64,000 nt of DNA from Pseudorhizobium tarimense (GTDB lineage Bacteria; Pseudomonadota; Alphaproteobacteria; Rhizobiales; Rhizobiaceae). Location: NCBI RefSeq assembly GCF_022968135.1, contig NZ_JALJRA010000014.1, positions 82,392 to 146,391 of the forward strand, read 5' to 3'. The notes beneath the pieces were generated by a model. The model was not told the DNA's origin and searched no databases. It saw only the letters and a list, made by a program, of their open reading frames with translations. Within the stretch, counting starts at the first letter, position 1, and every line of letters begins with the position of its first letter. The position numbers and the translations under genes were made by a program. This document shows, piece by piece, positions 41,173-50,912 of this stretch.

Positions 41173-42264
41173 TTGGAAATGCGGTGCGGCGACCGACTGA
41201 CCTATTTCCAGAGTTTCGATTGGTGCCGCAGCTGGGTGGCGGCCTTCGCCGGCGAGGCTGCACCGGCGCGATTCCGCATCGAGACGGTCTGGTGCGAGGG
41301 AAGCATGGTGGCGGTCTGGCCACTGATGGTCCAGACGGTCAGCGGCATCCGCGTGCTGCAGAACCTCGGCGCACCCCATTCGCAATACTGCAATCTCCTC
41401 TGCGACGATGCTCTTCTGGCGGACAAGATCGCCCGAACATTGCTGAGCCGCATTGAGGCCGACCCGGACTGCGATGTTGCGGTCTTTCATCCGGTGCCGC
41501 AGCGGTCGAAGCTTGCGAAGCTGCTGGCCAGCCAGCCGACGATCAGCGGCTATCAGGGCAAGAGCGCGCTTCTTGACCTGGCGGCTTTCACCGATGCGGA
41601 AGACTACCGCTCCCAGGGTGGCAAGCTGAAGAAGCGCAACCGCAATCGGCGACGCAACCATCTTGCGAGGCTGGGCGAGTTGAGCTTCGAGGTGGTGTGG
41701 CCGAACGATGCCCGCTTCGTCTCCCTCGTGCGGCAGTGCGCGGGGATGAAGCGGCAATGGCTGAACGAGACGGGCCGCACAAGCAGCGGCTTCTCGTTCT
41801 GCGGCTTCGAGTATTTTCTGACGACGCTTGCCGGGGATCCGGACACCTTTAGCGGCGCCTGCCTTTCCGTCCTGAAGGCTGGTGATGCGGTGGTGGCGAC
41901 GGAACTCGGCTTCCTCCAGGACGGCCACTATTACTCCTATATCGGCAGCTTCGACTGGAGCATCAGGCATCTGTCCCCCGGCAAGGTGCAGATGGAAATG
42001 ACCGTCTGCTGGTTGATCGAGAATGGTGCCAGCACCTACGATCTCCTTGGCGGCGAAGGCGACTATAAGCAGTCGTGGAGCGACCGGACGATGGCGCTCG
42101 ATGGTTATAGGCTTTGCTTCTCCTGGAAAGGGCGTTTCTACGCAGACGCTTGGCTGCCTGTCATCCGGCCGTTCGCCAAGCGGCTCTACCAGGCCGCGCC
42201 CGAGGGTCTTCGCCGGCTCGTTCCCGGCGTGCAGAGTTTCGGGTTGGTTATCCTGGGTGTATGA
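41173..42264 (+). CDS. CelD/BioF2-like GNAT acyltransferase
   Basis: A 363-aa protein resembling CelD-type acyltransferases of polysaccharide synthesis (TYFQSFDWCRSWVAAFAG, FHPVPQRSKLAKLL, LLGGEGDYKQSWSDR). The last third has GNAT-like features. The reading frame is open and family-like upstream to about 41035 (RRLSSLGEIDAVASAWKALE) but has no ATG, GTG or TTG before 41170. The annotated ATG may therefore be internal and the true start nonstandard or lost. The acyl substrate is unknown. Confidence 0.75.
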   Translation: MEMRCGDRLTYFQSFDWCRSWVAAFAGEAAPARFRIETVWCEGSMVAVWPLMVQTVSGIRVLQNLGAPHSQYCNLLCDDALLADKIARTLLSRIEADPDCDVAVFHPVPQRSKLAKLLASQPTISGYQGKSALLDLAAFTDAEDYRSQGGKLKKRNRNRRRNHLARLGELSFEVVWPNDARFVSLVRQCAGMKRQWLNETGRTSSGFSFCGFEYFLTTLAGDPDTFSGACLSVLKAGDAVVATELGFLQDGHYYSYIGSFDWSIRHLSPGKVQMEMTVCWLIENGASTYDLLGGEGDYKQSWSDRTMALDGYRLCFSWKGRFYADAWLPVIRPFAKRLYQAAPEGLRRLVPGVQSFGLVILGV

Positions 42265-42278
42265 AGGATCGTCTGCGC

Positions 42279-42551
42279 CTAATCGGCGATGTCACGATAG
42301 GCGGCTTGGACCTGCGCCAATGTTGCCCGCTGATGCGGCTGCTGTTCGGGCGATAAGAGATCCAGGTTCACGGCGGCGGCAGGAATGAGCTGATCGACCG
42401 TCGCATCACCGGTCTCGGCACGAAGGGCGCCGCGGTCTGCGGTGAGGCGGATGTCTTCAGCCTGCGCCTTGGCAGACAGCCGCCGCGCAGGCTTCAAAGC
42501 CTCCGCTGCATAGGCCGCCGTATTGGCGGAAACTGAAAGAACCAAGGTCAT
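42279..42551 (-). CDS. Small hypothetical protein
   Basis: A 90-aa alanine-rich protein (MTLVLSVSANTAAYAAEAL, DQLIPAAAVNLDLLSPEQQ) with no clear motif or membrane segment. It lies convergent with the CelD-like gene. I do not recognise a family. Codon use looks normal, so it may be real. Confidence 0.45.
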   Translation of the reverse strand: MTLVLSVSANTAAYAAEALKPARRLSAKAQAEDIRLTADRGALRAETGDATVDQLIPAAAVNLDLLSPEQQPHQRATLAQVQAAYRDIAD

Positions 42552-42671
42552 GCGACTTTATCCACTGCTCCAGCCTAGAAGCTACTGGGGCCGGGCTTGG
42601 TTCCCTGTTAAGGATTTTGCCGGCATTTTAATCGTTGGTCATTTTTCTGTCTTTCTTCGGATCACTTGCTG

Positions 42672-43049
42672 ATGCTGCCTATCTTTCTCGTCGCCGCAGG
42701 CGGCGCCACCGGCTCTGTGCTGCGCTACCTGGTCGGGCTTTGGAGCCTACGTTCGCTGGGGCCCACGTTCCCCTGGGGAACCATGATCGTCAACGTGGTT
42801 GGGTCGTTCGCCATCGGGCTGCTGGCGGAGCTGGTCGCGCGCAGGCTGAATGCTTCGGCTGAGATGCGGCTGCTGCTGGTCACCGGCTTCCTCGGCGGGT
42901 TCACGACCTTTTCCGCCTTCTCGCTCGATGCGCTGACCCTCTTCGAGCGGGGCGCGGCGGGGACGGCCGTGGCTTATGTCCTCGGCAGCGTGGTGATCTC
43001 GTTGATGGCGGTGGTGGGCGGGCTGGCGCTCGGTCGGTCGATGTTCTAA
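42672..43049 (+). CDS. crcB: Fluoride channel CrcB
   Basis: A 125-aa protein of four membrane helices (Fluc family) that exports fluoride. Signatures are GGATGSVLRYL and GFLGGFTTFSAFSLD. ATG at 42672 begins MLPIFLVAAGGATGS; an in-frame TTG two codons upstream is less likely. I saw no fluoride riboswitch in the 120 bases upstream. It precedes the RluC-like gene by 35 bp. Confidence 0.92.
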   Translation: MLPIFLVAAGGATGSVLRYLVGLWSLRSLGPTFPWGTMIVNVVGSFAIGLLAELVARRLNASAEMRLLLVTGFLGGFTTFSAFSLDALTLFERGAAGTAVAYVLGSVVISLMAVVGGLALGRSMF

Positions 43050-43084
43050 AGACCGGTCAAACTGAAAAAGAACGAAAGAACATC

Positions 43085-44074
43085 ATGGCAGGCATCGAGC
43101 ACATCCGCGTCGAGGCGGACGAAGCGGGCATGCGCCTGGATCGCTGGTTCAAGGTCCATTACCCGGGCCTCGGCTTCGGCGCGCTGCAGAAACTGCTGCG
43201 CTCCGGCCAGGTGCGCGTCGATGGCGGACGGGTGAAGTCGGACGCACGCGTGCAGCCCGGGCAAACGGTGCGGGTGCCGCCGCTTGACGTTGACGCCAAG
43301 AAGGGCGGCCCGATCGCCGGCAAGGACCTCAAGCATTCGAGCGACTACGAGCTTTTGCAGCGCATGGTGCTGCACGAGGACGACAAGGTGATCGTGCTGA
43401 ACAAGCCGGCGGGGCTTGCGGTGCAGGGTGGCTCCGGGGTGACGCGCCATATCGACCAGATGCTCGATGCCTGGGTGAGCCCGAAGGGCGAGAAGCCGCG
43501 GCTGGTGCACCGTCTCGACCGCGACACCACCGGCGTGCTGGTCATTGCCCGCACCCGCGGCGCTGCACAGAAGCTGACGGCGGCGTTTCGCGAGCGCGAC
43601 ACCAAGAAGACCTACTGGTCGCTGGTGAAGGGCGTGCCGCGCAAGCACGAGGACAAGATCTCCACCTGGCTCGTGAAGGAGCAGACGCCGGACGGCGACC
43701 GGATGCGCATCGCCAAGCATGGCGAGGAGGGTGCCGATCATGCGGTTTCCTTCTACCGCGTCCTCGAGACGGCAGCGCAGGCCATGGCCTGGCTCGAGAT
43801 GGAGCCCTATACCGGGCGCACGCACCAGCTGCGCGTCCACGCGCTCCATATCGGTCATCCGATCATCGGTGATCCCAAGTATTTCGACGACGACGTCAAC
43901 TGGCCGTTCCCGGGCGGCATCCAGAAGCGGCTGCACCTGCACGCACGCCATATCGACATTCCGCATCCGTCCGGCGGGCGCCTGAAGGTGACCGCGCCGC
44001 TGCCACCGCACATGGTTCAGAGCTGGAATCTGCTCGGCTTCGACCTGGAGAACGGTCGAAGGGACGACGAATGA
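43085..44074 (+). CDS. rluC: RluA-family rRNA pseudouridine synthase
   Basis: A 329-aa RNA-modifying enzyme. The N-terminal S4-like RNA-binding region (MRLDRWFKVHYPGLGFGALQ) is followed by the catalytic domain with the active Asp in LVHRLDRDTTGVLV and the RTHQLRVHAL segment. The rluC symbol is by position and family; rluD-type specificity is not excluded. It overlaps the next HAD gene by ATGA and heads an RluC-HAD-ATP12 set. Confidence 0.85.
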   Translation: MAGIEHIRVEADEAGMRLDRWFKVHYPGLGFGALQKLLRSGQVRVDGGRVKSDARVQPGQTVRVPPLDVDAKKGGPIAGKDLKHSSDYELLQRMVLHEDDKVIVLNKPAGLAVQGGSGVTRHIDQMLDAWVSPKGEKPRLVHRLDRDTTGVLVIARTRGAAQKLTAAFRERDTKKTYWSLVKGVPRKHEDKISTWLVKEQTPDGDRMRIAKHGEEGADHAVSFYRVLETAAQAMAWLEMEPYTGRTHQLRVHALHIGHPIIGDPKYFDDDVNWPFPGGIQKRLHLHARHIDIPHPSGGRLKVTAPLPPHMVQSWNLLGFDLENGRRDDE

Positions 44075-44724
44075 AGCTCGTTCTCTTCGATTGCGACGGG
44101 ACGCTGGTCGACAGCGCCGGGCTGATCCACGAGACCATGCGCCGGACCTTCCTGCATTTCGACAAGCCGGAGCCGACGGTGGAAGACACCAAGGCGATCA
44201 TCGGCCTGACGCTCGATATTGCCATTGCGCGCATGCTGGGGCGCGCGCATGCCGGCGACGAAGAGGTCGCGATGATGGCCTATTACAAGTCGCTGTTTTC
44301 GGTCGTGCGCCAGGATCTCGATTTCCGCGAGCCGCTGTTTCCCGGCATCCGAGAACTGATCGACGACATAGGGCCGCGCGAGGACCTGTCGATCGGGGCG
44401 GTGACGGGCAAGTCCCGGCGGGGCCTGAACATGATCCTGGAGACACACGACTTTGGGAAGTACTTCATTGTTTCGCGAACGGCCGACGATTGCCCCTCTA
44501 AGCCGCACCCGGCCATGGTGACGGAATGCTGCGACGAGATGGGCATGGTCCCCGGCGTCACACTGGTGATCGGTGATGCCATATACGACATGCAGATGGC
44601 AAAGGCGGCAGGTGCAAAAGCGATCGGCGTTTCCTGGGGCTATGCCTCGGTGGATGAACTTTGGAACGCCGGGGCGGATGCCGTTGTTGACCACCCGAAA
44701 GAGCTGCTTGCCCATATCGGTTGA
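44071..44724 (+). CDS. HAD-superfamily hydrolase, phosphoglycolate phosphatase-like
   Basis: A 217-aa HAD phosphatase. Motif I is LFDCDGTLVDS with Asp7 and Asp9, motif II is around VTGKS, and motif III/IV is GDAIYDMQMAKAAGAKAIGV. A cap domain follows motif I. Relatives are annotated as phosphoglycolate phosphatases. It overlaps the RluC-like gene and is followed closely by ATP12. Confidence 0.85.
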   Translation: MKLVLFDCDGTLVDSAGLIHETMRRTFLHFDKPEPTVEDTKAIIGLTLDIAIARMLGRAHAGDEEVAMMAYYKSLFSVVRQDLDFREPLFPGIRELIDDIGPREDLSIGAVTGKSRRGLNMILETHDFGKYFIVSRTADDCPSKPHPAMVTECCDEMGMVPGVTLVIGDAIYDMQMAKAAGAKAIGVSWGYASVDELWNAGADAVVDHPKELLAHIG

Positions 44725-44732
44725 GGTTTGAG

Positions 44733-45518
44733 ATGAGTGACCTGTTCGACGCGCCTGAAGGCATGAGCCATCCCGACCCGACGCGGCGGGCGCAGATCCA
44801 GATGAAGCGGCCGCTGCCGAAGCGATTCTACGAAGACGTCTCGATAGCGGACGGCGAGGGAGGCGGATATGTCATCGCGCTCGACGGGCGCCCGGTGCGT
44901 ACGCCGGCGAAGAACCCGCTGAGCGCGCCAACTGCCGCGCTTGCCGAGCTGATGCGCGCCGAATGGGCCGCCCAAGGAGAGTTCATCAATCCTGCGACCA
45001 TGCCGGTGACGAAGCTGGTCAACACCGCAATCGATGGTGTTGCTGCCGATCCCCAGGCCGTGTTCGAGGACATCCTGCGCTTCTCCTCCAGCGATCTCCT
45101 CTGCTACCGTGCCGATGCTCCGGACGCGCTGGTGGTGCGCCAGTCGGAGCGATGGGACCCGCTGATCGACTGGGCGGCCAACGATCTCGGCGCCCGCTTC
45201 ATCCTGATTGAAGGCATCATGCCGCGGGACCAGCCGCGCGAGGCGATCAGCGCCTTTGCCGTGACGCTGCGCAAATACGCCACGCCGATCGAGCTTGCCT
45301 GTCTCCATACGGTGACGTCGCTGACGTGGTCGGCCATCCTCGCGCTTGCCTTCGCCGAAGGCAGGATTTCCGCCGACGAAGCGTGGTCGCTTGCCCATCT
45401 CGACGAGGACTGGACGGAGGAGCACTGGGGGGTGGATGCGGAAGCACAGCTGCGCCGTACCCGCCGTCACGAGGAACTCGCAGCCTCTGCCGCGGCCTTC
45501 CACAGCCTTCGCTCTTAA
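44733..45518 (+). CDS. ATP12-family F1-ATPase assembly chaperone
   Basis: A 261-aa protein of the ATP12 family, which helps assemble the alpha subunit of F1-ATPase (KRFYEDVSI, GYVIALDGRPVRTPAKNPL, RADAPDALVVRQSERWDPLID, LDEDWTEEHWG). The ATG at 44733 begins MSDLFDAPEG; an upstream TTG is less likely. The RluC-HAD-ATP12 order is, from memory, common in rhizobia. The link between rRNA modification and ATP synthase assembly is not understood. Confidence 0.9.
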   Translation: MSDLFDAPEGMSHPDPTRRAQIQMKRPLPKRFYEDVSIADGEGGGYVIALDGRPVRTPAKNPLSAPTAALAELMRAEWAAQGEFINPATMPVTKLVNTAIDGVAADPQAVFEDILRFSSSDLLCYRADAPDALVVRQSERWDPLIDWAANDLGARFILIEGIMPRDQPREAISAFAVTLRKYATPIELACLHTVTSLTWSAILALAFAEGRISADEAWSLAHLDEDWTEEHWGVDAEAQLRRTRRHEELAASAAAFHSLRS

Positions 45519-45572
45519 GCCTTTCCTTACCGTCGCTGCGCATGATCCAGGAAACTCGTTCCGGATCACCCA

Positions 45573-46067
45573 ATGCTTCGCCGCCTGCTTCTGCTTTGCG
45601 CCCTTTTGGCTGTCTTGCCGCTGCTGGTGTCGTTTCGTCTCCAGCCGGCGACGGCAGGCCACGAGGCGCTTCTTTATGACGTGCGCGCTGCCTTCGTTGC
45701 GGCGCGCAGCGACGTACCGGCGGTGCTGGTGACGGAAACCGACCGGCTGGTGAACGAGGCGATCCTGTCCACCATCCGCCAGCGCGTCCTGCCGCGCACG
45801 ATCCTGACGATCCGCATCGACCGTCTGGTCTCGCGCCCGACAATCCTGGGCGGCAAGCGCGCGGCGACGGTCTCGGTCGAGGCTGTGGCCGTCGGCAACG
45901 GCGAGGTGATCGCCGAAGGGAGCTTCGACCTGTCGGTCTTCTCGCTGCGCCGAGACGCTGTCGACTTGCTGCTCGCGGAACGGATTGCGGCGCGGATCGC
46001 CTCCGAGTTTCGGCTGGCTGGCGAGCCGCGTTCGACGCTCGCGATCGCGCTATTTCCAGGCCGCTAG
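45573..46067 (+). CDS. Exported hypothetical protein
   Basis: A 164-aa protein with an N-terminal signal or membrane segment (LLLLCALLAVLPLLVSFRL) and a soluble domain rich in Val, Leu and Arg (TIRIDRLVSRPTILGGKRAA, VEAVAVGNGEVIAEGSFDL). The name and role are unknown to me. Its stop overlaps the convergent SMR gene end by four bases. Confidence 0.55.
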   Translation: MLRRLLLLCALLAVLPLLVSFRLQPATAGHEALLYDVRAAFVAARSDVPAVLVTETDRLVNEAILSTIRQRVLPRTILTIRIDRLVSRPTILGGKRAATVSVEAVAVGNGEVIAEGSFDLSVFSLRRDAVDLLLAERIAARIASEFRLAGEPRSTLAIALFPGR

Positions 46068-46381
46068 CCTGCGGTGATCTTGAGCCCGACGATCCCACTG
46101 ACGATCATTGCGATGCAGGCGAGCCGTAAAGCCGAGGCCGGCTCTGCAAAGAGGATGATGCCGAGGATGACGGTGCCGACCGTGCCGATGCCGGTCCAGA
46201 CCGCGTAGGCGGTGCCGACGGGCAGCGTTCGGACGGCGAGACCGAGAAGCACGACGGAAATAAGCATCGAGATGAGCGTGAGAATGGTTGGGAGAGGGCT
46301 GGTGAAACCTTCGGTATATTTGAGCCCGATCGCCCAGCCGATTTCGAACAGCCCCGCAAGGGTGAGAAGGGTCCAGGCCAT
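46064..46381 (-). CDS. sugE: Small multidrug resistance transporter, SugE/Gdx-like
   Basis: A 105-aa protein of four membrane helices with the conserved Glu13 (LFEIGWAIGLKYTEGF) and GTAYAVWTGIGTVG. The LKYTEGF segment is typical of the SugE/Gdx (guanidinium exporter) branch rather than the EmrE branch. ATG at 46381 is the family start; the frame runs upstream without homology. A GC-rich leader with a perfect hairpin lies just upstream. Confidence 0.82.
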   Translation of the reverse strand: MAWTLLTLAGLFEIGWAIGLKYTEGFTSPLPTILTLISMLISVVLLGLAVRTLPVGTAYAVWTGIGTVGTVILGIILFAEPASALRLACIAMIVSGIVGLKITAG

Positions 46382-46427
46382 TGCCTTACTCCGTGTGAAG
46401 GGAGCGAGGCCGTCCCCGCGATCGTGA

Positions 46428-46442
46428 CCGGACAACGTCCGG
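46428..46442 (-). other. Perfect hairpin in the sugE leader
   Basis: CCGGAC and GTCCGG with a 3-base loop form a perfect hairpin 47 bases upstream of the sugE start. Downstream stretches on the minus strand include GGTCACGATC and GGGGACGGCC. Guanidine riboswitches often sit before SugE/Gdx genes, but the expected pseudoknot of the class III type is not obvious, so this is only a candidate regulatory structure. Confidence 0.3.
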
Positions 46443-46494
46443 CGGCAGCCGTCTACCACGACCGATATAGGCGTCGCAAGCGACAGTGGCAACG

Positions 46495-46776
46495 TTACTG
46501 GCAGGGCCAAACCAATCTCGACACGTGTTTATGCAGGATTGAATGGATCAGCGTCTGGTAAGGCAGGCCCTGCTCAAGAGCCATGGCCTTTAGCCGAGAG
46601 AGGTCCCGCTCCGGGATCGAGATCCTCTGGCGCTTTCCCTCCACCGTCTGTTGGGCCGCCGACTTCCAGAATTCCCGGCGCTCCTCCAGCGAGCCCACCG
46701 GTACTTAATCGTCGGCTTCTGCAGCACGAACATGCTCTGCGTCGACCATCTCTTCGATAGCCCTGTTACCGCTCAT
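46495..46776 (-). pseudogene. CopG-type antitoxin with in-frame stop
   Basis: A 93-codon frame starting at ATG 46776 (MSGNRAIEEMVDAEHVRAAE) reads a CopG/ribbon-helix-helix antitoxin (RQRISIPERDLSRLKAMALE, GLPYQTLIHSILHKHVS), but TAA at 46705-46707 interrupts it after residue 23. A GTG at 46698 could restart translation and give a 67-aa C-terminal piece. The start overlaps the toxin stop by ATGA, the usual coupling of such modules. Confidence 0.7.
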
Positions 46777-47020
46777 CTCTTTACTCCGGCCTTGGTTGCC
46801 CTTCGGCTGGGAAAGGATGTCTTCAGGAAGGCTACGTCGTCCGCCCTCTACACAGGGCACGACAAAGGCGTAGCCCTCGATCTCTACCACCAGCTGGCGT
46901 TGATGCGGATACCGTTCAAGGTTCACATGGCGCCGCTCATCCAGCGAGCTTACGCTCGCTCAGTGCAAAGACGATGCACTCGAAGCCGAAGCCAAACTTC
47001 TGCTTCAGGACAGCATTTTG
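46773..47020 (-). pseudogene. BrnT-like toxin gene, frameshifted
   Basis: Three pieces in different frames spell a BrnT/DUF497-type toxin: KFGFGFECIVFALSERKL, then DERRHVNLERYPHQRQLVVE with EGYAFVVPCVEGG, then FLKTSFPSRRATKAGVKR to the stop at 46773. Two frameshifts separate them, and no start codon is evident at the 5' end. The pair with the CopG antitoxin downstream is a decayed type II module. Confidence 0.65.
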
Positions 47021-47082
47021 TCTTCAGCCCAACGGACTCCCCTCCATATTCAATATATATCAGCCGGCAGGCCGTGCTAGCG

Positions 47083-47916
47083 TCAGCCGAGCCTCTCCGC
47101 ATGCCACGTCAGGTGGTCGTCCATGAAGGTGGAGATGAAGTAGTAGGAGTGGTCGTAGCGCTCGTGCATCCGAAGTGTGAGCCCGATACCGGTGCCCTCG
47201 ATCGCCTGCTCGAAGAGCCAGGGCCGCAGGCCGTCGTCGAGGAAGCTGTCGGCCTTGCCCTGGTCGATCAGGAATTCGGGGAAGCGCGCGCCGTCTTCGA
47301 TAAGGGCGCAGGCGTCGTATTGGCGCCAGGTCGCGCGGTCCGGCCCCAGATACTTCTCCAGCGCAGGCGCCGACCACTCGGCGGTCGACGGCTGCACGAT
47401 GGGTGCAAAGGCCGAGCAGCTCTTGAAGCGCTCGGGGTTCTTTAGCGCAATCGTCATCGCGCCATGGCCGCCCATGGAATGGCCGAAGATGCCCTGGCGG
47501 TCCATGTCCATGCGGAAGTGCTGGCGAACGAAGTCGGGCAGCTCTTCTGTGATGTAGGTATACATCTGGTAGTGATCGGCCCAGGGCTTTTCCGTCGCAT
47601 CGAGATAGAAGCCGGCGCCCTTGCCCATCTGCCAGTTGGTGAGTTCGTCCGGAACGTCGTTGCCGCGGGGGCTGGTGTCCGGGCAGACGATGATCAGGCC
47701 AAGCTCGGAGGCCATCCGGCGATATTCACCCTTTTCCATGACATTGGCATGGGTGCAGGTGAGGCCGGAAAGATACCAGACCACAGGGCAGGGTTCGATG
47801 ATCGCCTTCGGCGGCACATAGACCGCAAAGGTCATCTCGGACTGACATGCCTGCGACTCGTGAGAAAAGACGCCCTGCATGCCCCCGAAGGCGGTGTTCT
47901 GCGACAGGACTTTCAT
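47083..47916 (-). CDS. fghA: S-formylglutathione hydrolase
   Basis: A 277-aa esterase that hydrolyses S-formylglutathione to formate and glutathione. The nucleophile is Ser147 in GIFGHSMGGHGAM, with the catalytic Asp and His later in the chain (LDDGL, YDHSYYF). ATG at 47916 is preceded by GGAGG at seven bases. It is the last of four overlapping genes starting with adhC, completing the glutathione-dependent formaldehyde pathway. Its start overlaps the YaiI stop by ATGA. Confidence 0.96.
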   Translation of the reverse strand: MKVLSQNTAFGGMQGVFSHESQACQSEMTFAVYVPPKAIIEPCPVVWYLSGLTCTHANVMEKGEYRRMASELGLIIVCPDTSPRGNDVPDELTNWQMGKGAGFYLDATEKPWADHYQMYTYITEELPDFVRQHFRMDMDRQGIFGHSMGGHGAMTIALKNPERFKSCSAFAPIVQPSTAEWSAPALEKYLGPDRATWRQYDACALIEDGARFPEFLIDQGKADSFLDDGLRPWLFEQAIEGTGIGLTLRMHERYDHSYYFISTFMDDHLTWHAERLG

Positions 47917-48377
47917 GATGTACCTCCGGATGCGGTCATTGTCTTTGCGCGCCGGCAAAGCCGGTCGAGGGTCTCGAGGAATTGCGACCGGTCGCGCGGC
48001 GAGAAGGCAGCGTTATAGCCCTTGCTTTCGCCTGTCTCGCGCAGATGCTGTCCCAGATCGCGCATGGCTGTCGCCATGCCGATATTCTCTTGGTCGAAGA
48101 CGCGTCCTGTCGGACCCGTGACGAGGGCGCCATTGGCGACGCAGCGTCCGGCGAGCGGCACGTCGGCCGTGACGACGATGTCGCCGGCGCCCGCCCTTTC
48201 GGCAATCCAGTCGTCGGCGGCATCGAAGGCGCCCGATACGATGACATTCGTCACCATCGGGTCGCGCGAGGGCCGGAGGCCGGAATTGGCGACCAGCGTC
48301 ACCTCCAGCCCGTGCCGCTCCGCAACCTTGAGGATTTCCGGCTTGACCGGGCAGGCATCGGCATCGACGTAGATCAT
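47913..48377 (-). CDS. YaiI/YqxD (DUF188) family protein
   Basis: A 154-aa protein with the YaiI pattern [38 protein letters not shown] and FSPRDRSQFLETLDR. The fold is PIN-like, suggesting nuclease activity, but no role is established. It overlaps fghA and the GNAT gene by four bases each, so it is translated as part of the formaldehyde operon, although a functional link is not known. Confidence 0.85.
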   Translation of the reverse strand: MIYVDADACPVKPEILKVAERHGLEVTLVANSGLRPSRDPMVTNVIVSGAFDAADDWIAERAGAGDIVVTADVPLAGRCVANGALVTGPTGRVFDQENIGMATAMRDLGQHLRETGESKGYNAAFSPRDRSQFLETLDRLCRRAKTMTASGGTS

Positions 48378-48831
48378 CGGACAGGCCTTTCCATGTCCAC
48401 GTGCCGAATGCCGTCCTCGACGTATTCCGCAGAGGTGACCACAAAGCCGAGGCCTTCGTAGAAACGCTGGAGATGGCTCTGCGCCGAGATCGCGATCGGT
48501 TGGCCGCGGAATCGGGCCTCGCATTCGGCAATCGCCTCGCGCATCAAGGCCTCGCCCAAACGCTTGCCGCGATGGGCGGGAGAGACCGCAACACGACCGA
48601 TCCGTGGCAGAGCGCCATCCGGCTGCTGCCACAGCCGCGCGCAGGCGAGAAGATCCGCGTTGTCGAGCAGCCGCAGATGCAGGGCCTCACCGTCCTTGCC
48701 ATCGAGCTCCGGATAGGCGCAGGCCTGCTCCACGACAAAGACATCGACGCGGAGCTTGAGCATCTCGTAGACGTCGAGGGGAGAGAACGCCGCGAGCTCC
48801 CGCACGTCCACCTGGTATGCCGTTCCCCTGC

Positions 48832-48835
<4 letters not shown>
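48374..48835 (-). CDS. GNAT acetyltransferase, ElaA-like
   Basis: A 153-aa acetyltransferase. The N terminus reads [21 protein letters not shown] and [10 protein letters not shown], as in ElaA. Motif A is [20 protein letters not shown]. The start is TTG at 48835, overlapping the adhC stop (TTGA). It is the second gene of the adhC-GNAT-YaiI-fghA unit. The substrate is unknown. Confidence 0.8.
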
Positions 48836-49959
<1,124 letters not shown>

Positions 49960-50064
49960 GGATCTGTCTCCTTGCATCTGATTCCGCGCACATTCGCACG
50001 GCAGACAAGGCGGCTCAAGGCGGCAATGGAGGGATGTTCACGACCACAAAAACCGGCTTGGTTC

Positions 50065-50772
50065 TCACGCCGCCTCGTCGTTCGCTGCCATGTGCGGGGT
50101 GACCAGCGCAAGCCAGGCCTCCGTCCGGATGGTCGGCTTCTCCGCCGCGAGCCGCGCCAGGGCGATCATCTCCACCCAGCCCGGATGGTGCTCCTCCGGG
50201 CTGCCGAGGCGATCGATGGCGTTCAGGACGAGCCGCTCCCCCCGTGACAGGCGAAAGGCGCCGCGGTCAAGGGCGCTGCGCAAGACCCGCCACACGAAGG
50301 CGAGATCGTCCTGTGTCACCGCCGTTCCGCCACCGCGGCCTTGCGCACGAGGTCCGCGCGGCTCGGGCAGGAGCGCGAGGCGCACCTGGTTCAGCACTGT
50401 CGCGGACAGGAAGTCGGGAACCTGCCGTGCCGTCTCCAGCACATGCAGCAGGATCGAAAGCCCCGTCTGCGTGCGCACTGTCGCATCATCGGACAGCCGC
50501 TCCAGCAGCCAGCCCGCGGTTTCACCGGTCACCACGCCGTCTGCCGATTCGTCGCCAACCACAAATGCGGTCACGGATTCGACGAGAAGTTCAGTCCATT
50601 CGGGGCATTTGAGGGGGCAGACGTCGTCGAGGGCAATTGCCATGGCGGCTTGCGAGCGGCTGGTGATGCCCTCAGGCCACATGTGGCGACGCATGAGACC
50701 GACATCGTCTGGCGTAATTTCTCCTTTCCCGGCGACCACACATGCCGGGAACGAAAAGCGAAGATCGCTCAT
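50065..50772 (-). CDS. Hypothetical protein
   Basis: A 235-aa soluble protein (MSDLRFSFPACVVAGKGEIT, DVGLMRRHMWPEGITSRSQA, RTEAWLALVTPHMAANDEA). It is mostly helical with no known motif. I believe similar proteins occur in rhizobia but cannot name a family. It lies between adhC and lipB in the same direction as both. Confidence 0.6.
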   Translation of the reverse strand: MSDLRFSFPACVVAGKGEITPDDVGLMRRHMWPEGITSRSQAAMAIALDDVCPLKCPEWTELLVESVTAFVVGDESADGVVTGETAGWLLERLSDDATVRTQTGLSILLHVLETARQVPDFLSATVLNQVRLALLPEPRGPRAQGRGGGTAVTQDDLAFVWRVLRSALDRGAFRLSRGERLVLNAIDRLGSPEEHHPGWVEMIALARLAAEKPTIRTEAWLALVTPHMAANDEAA

Positions 50773-50912
50773 CCTTCATCTCCGTTTCATCATGAAACTG
50801 CAAACCGACGTTAAGGGTCCAGCCGTTGATGGAGTGCGAAGAGACGGGCTTAACAGGAGCTGACGAAAAGCCTTCAAATCGTGAGGATGTGTCGATCCGG
50901 AACAGGCAGGCG

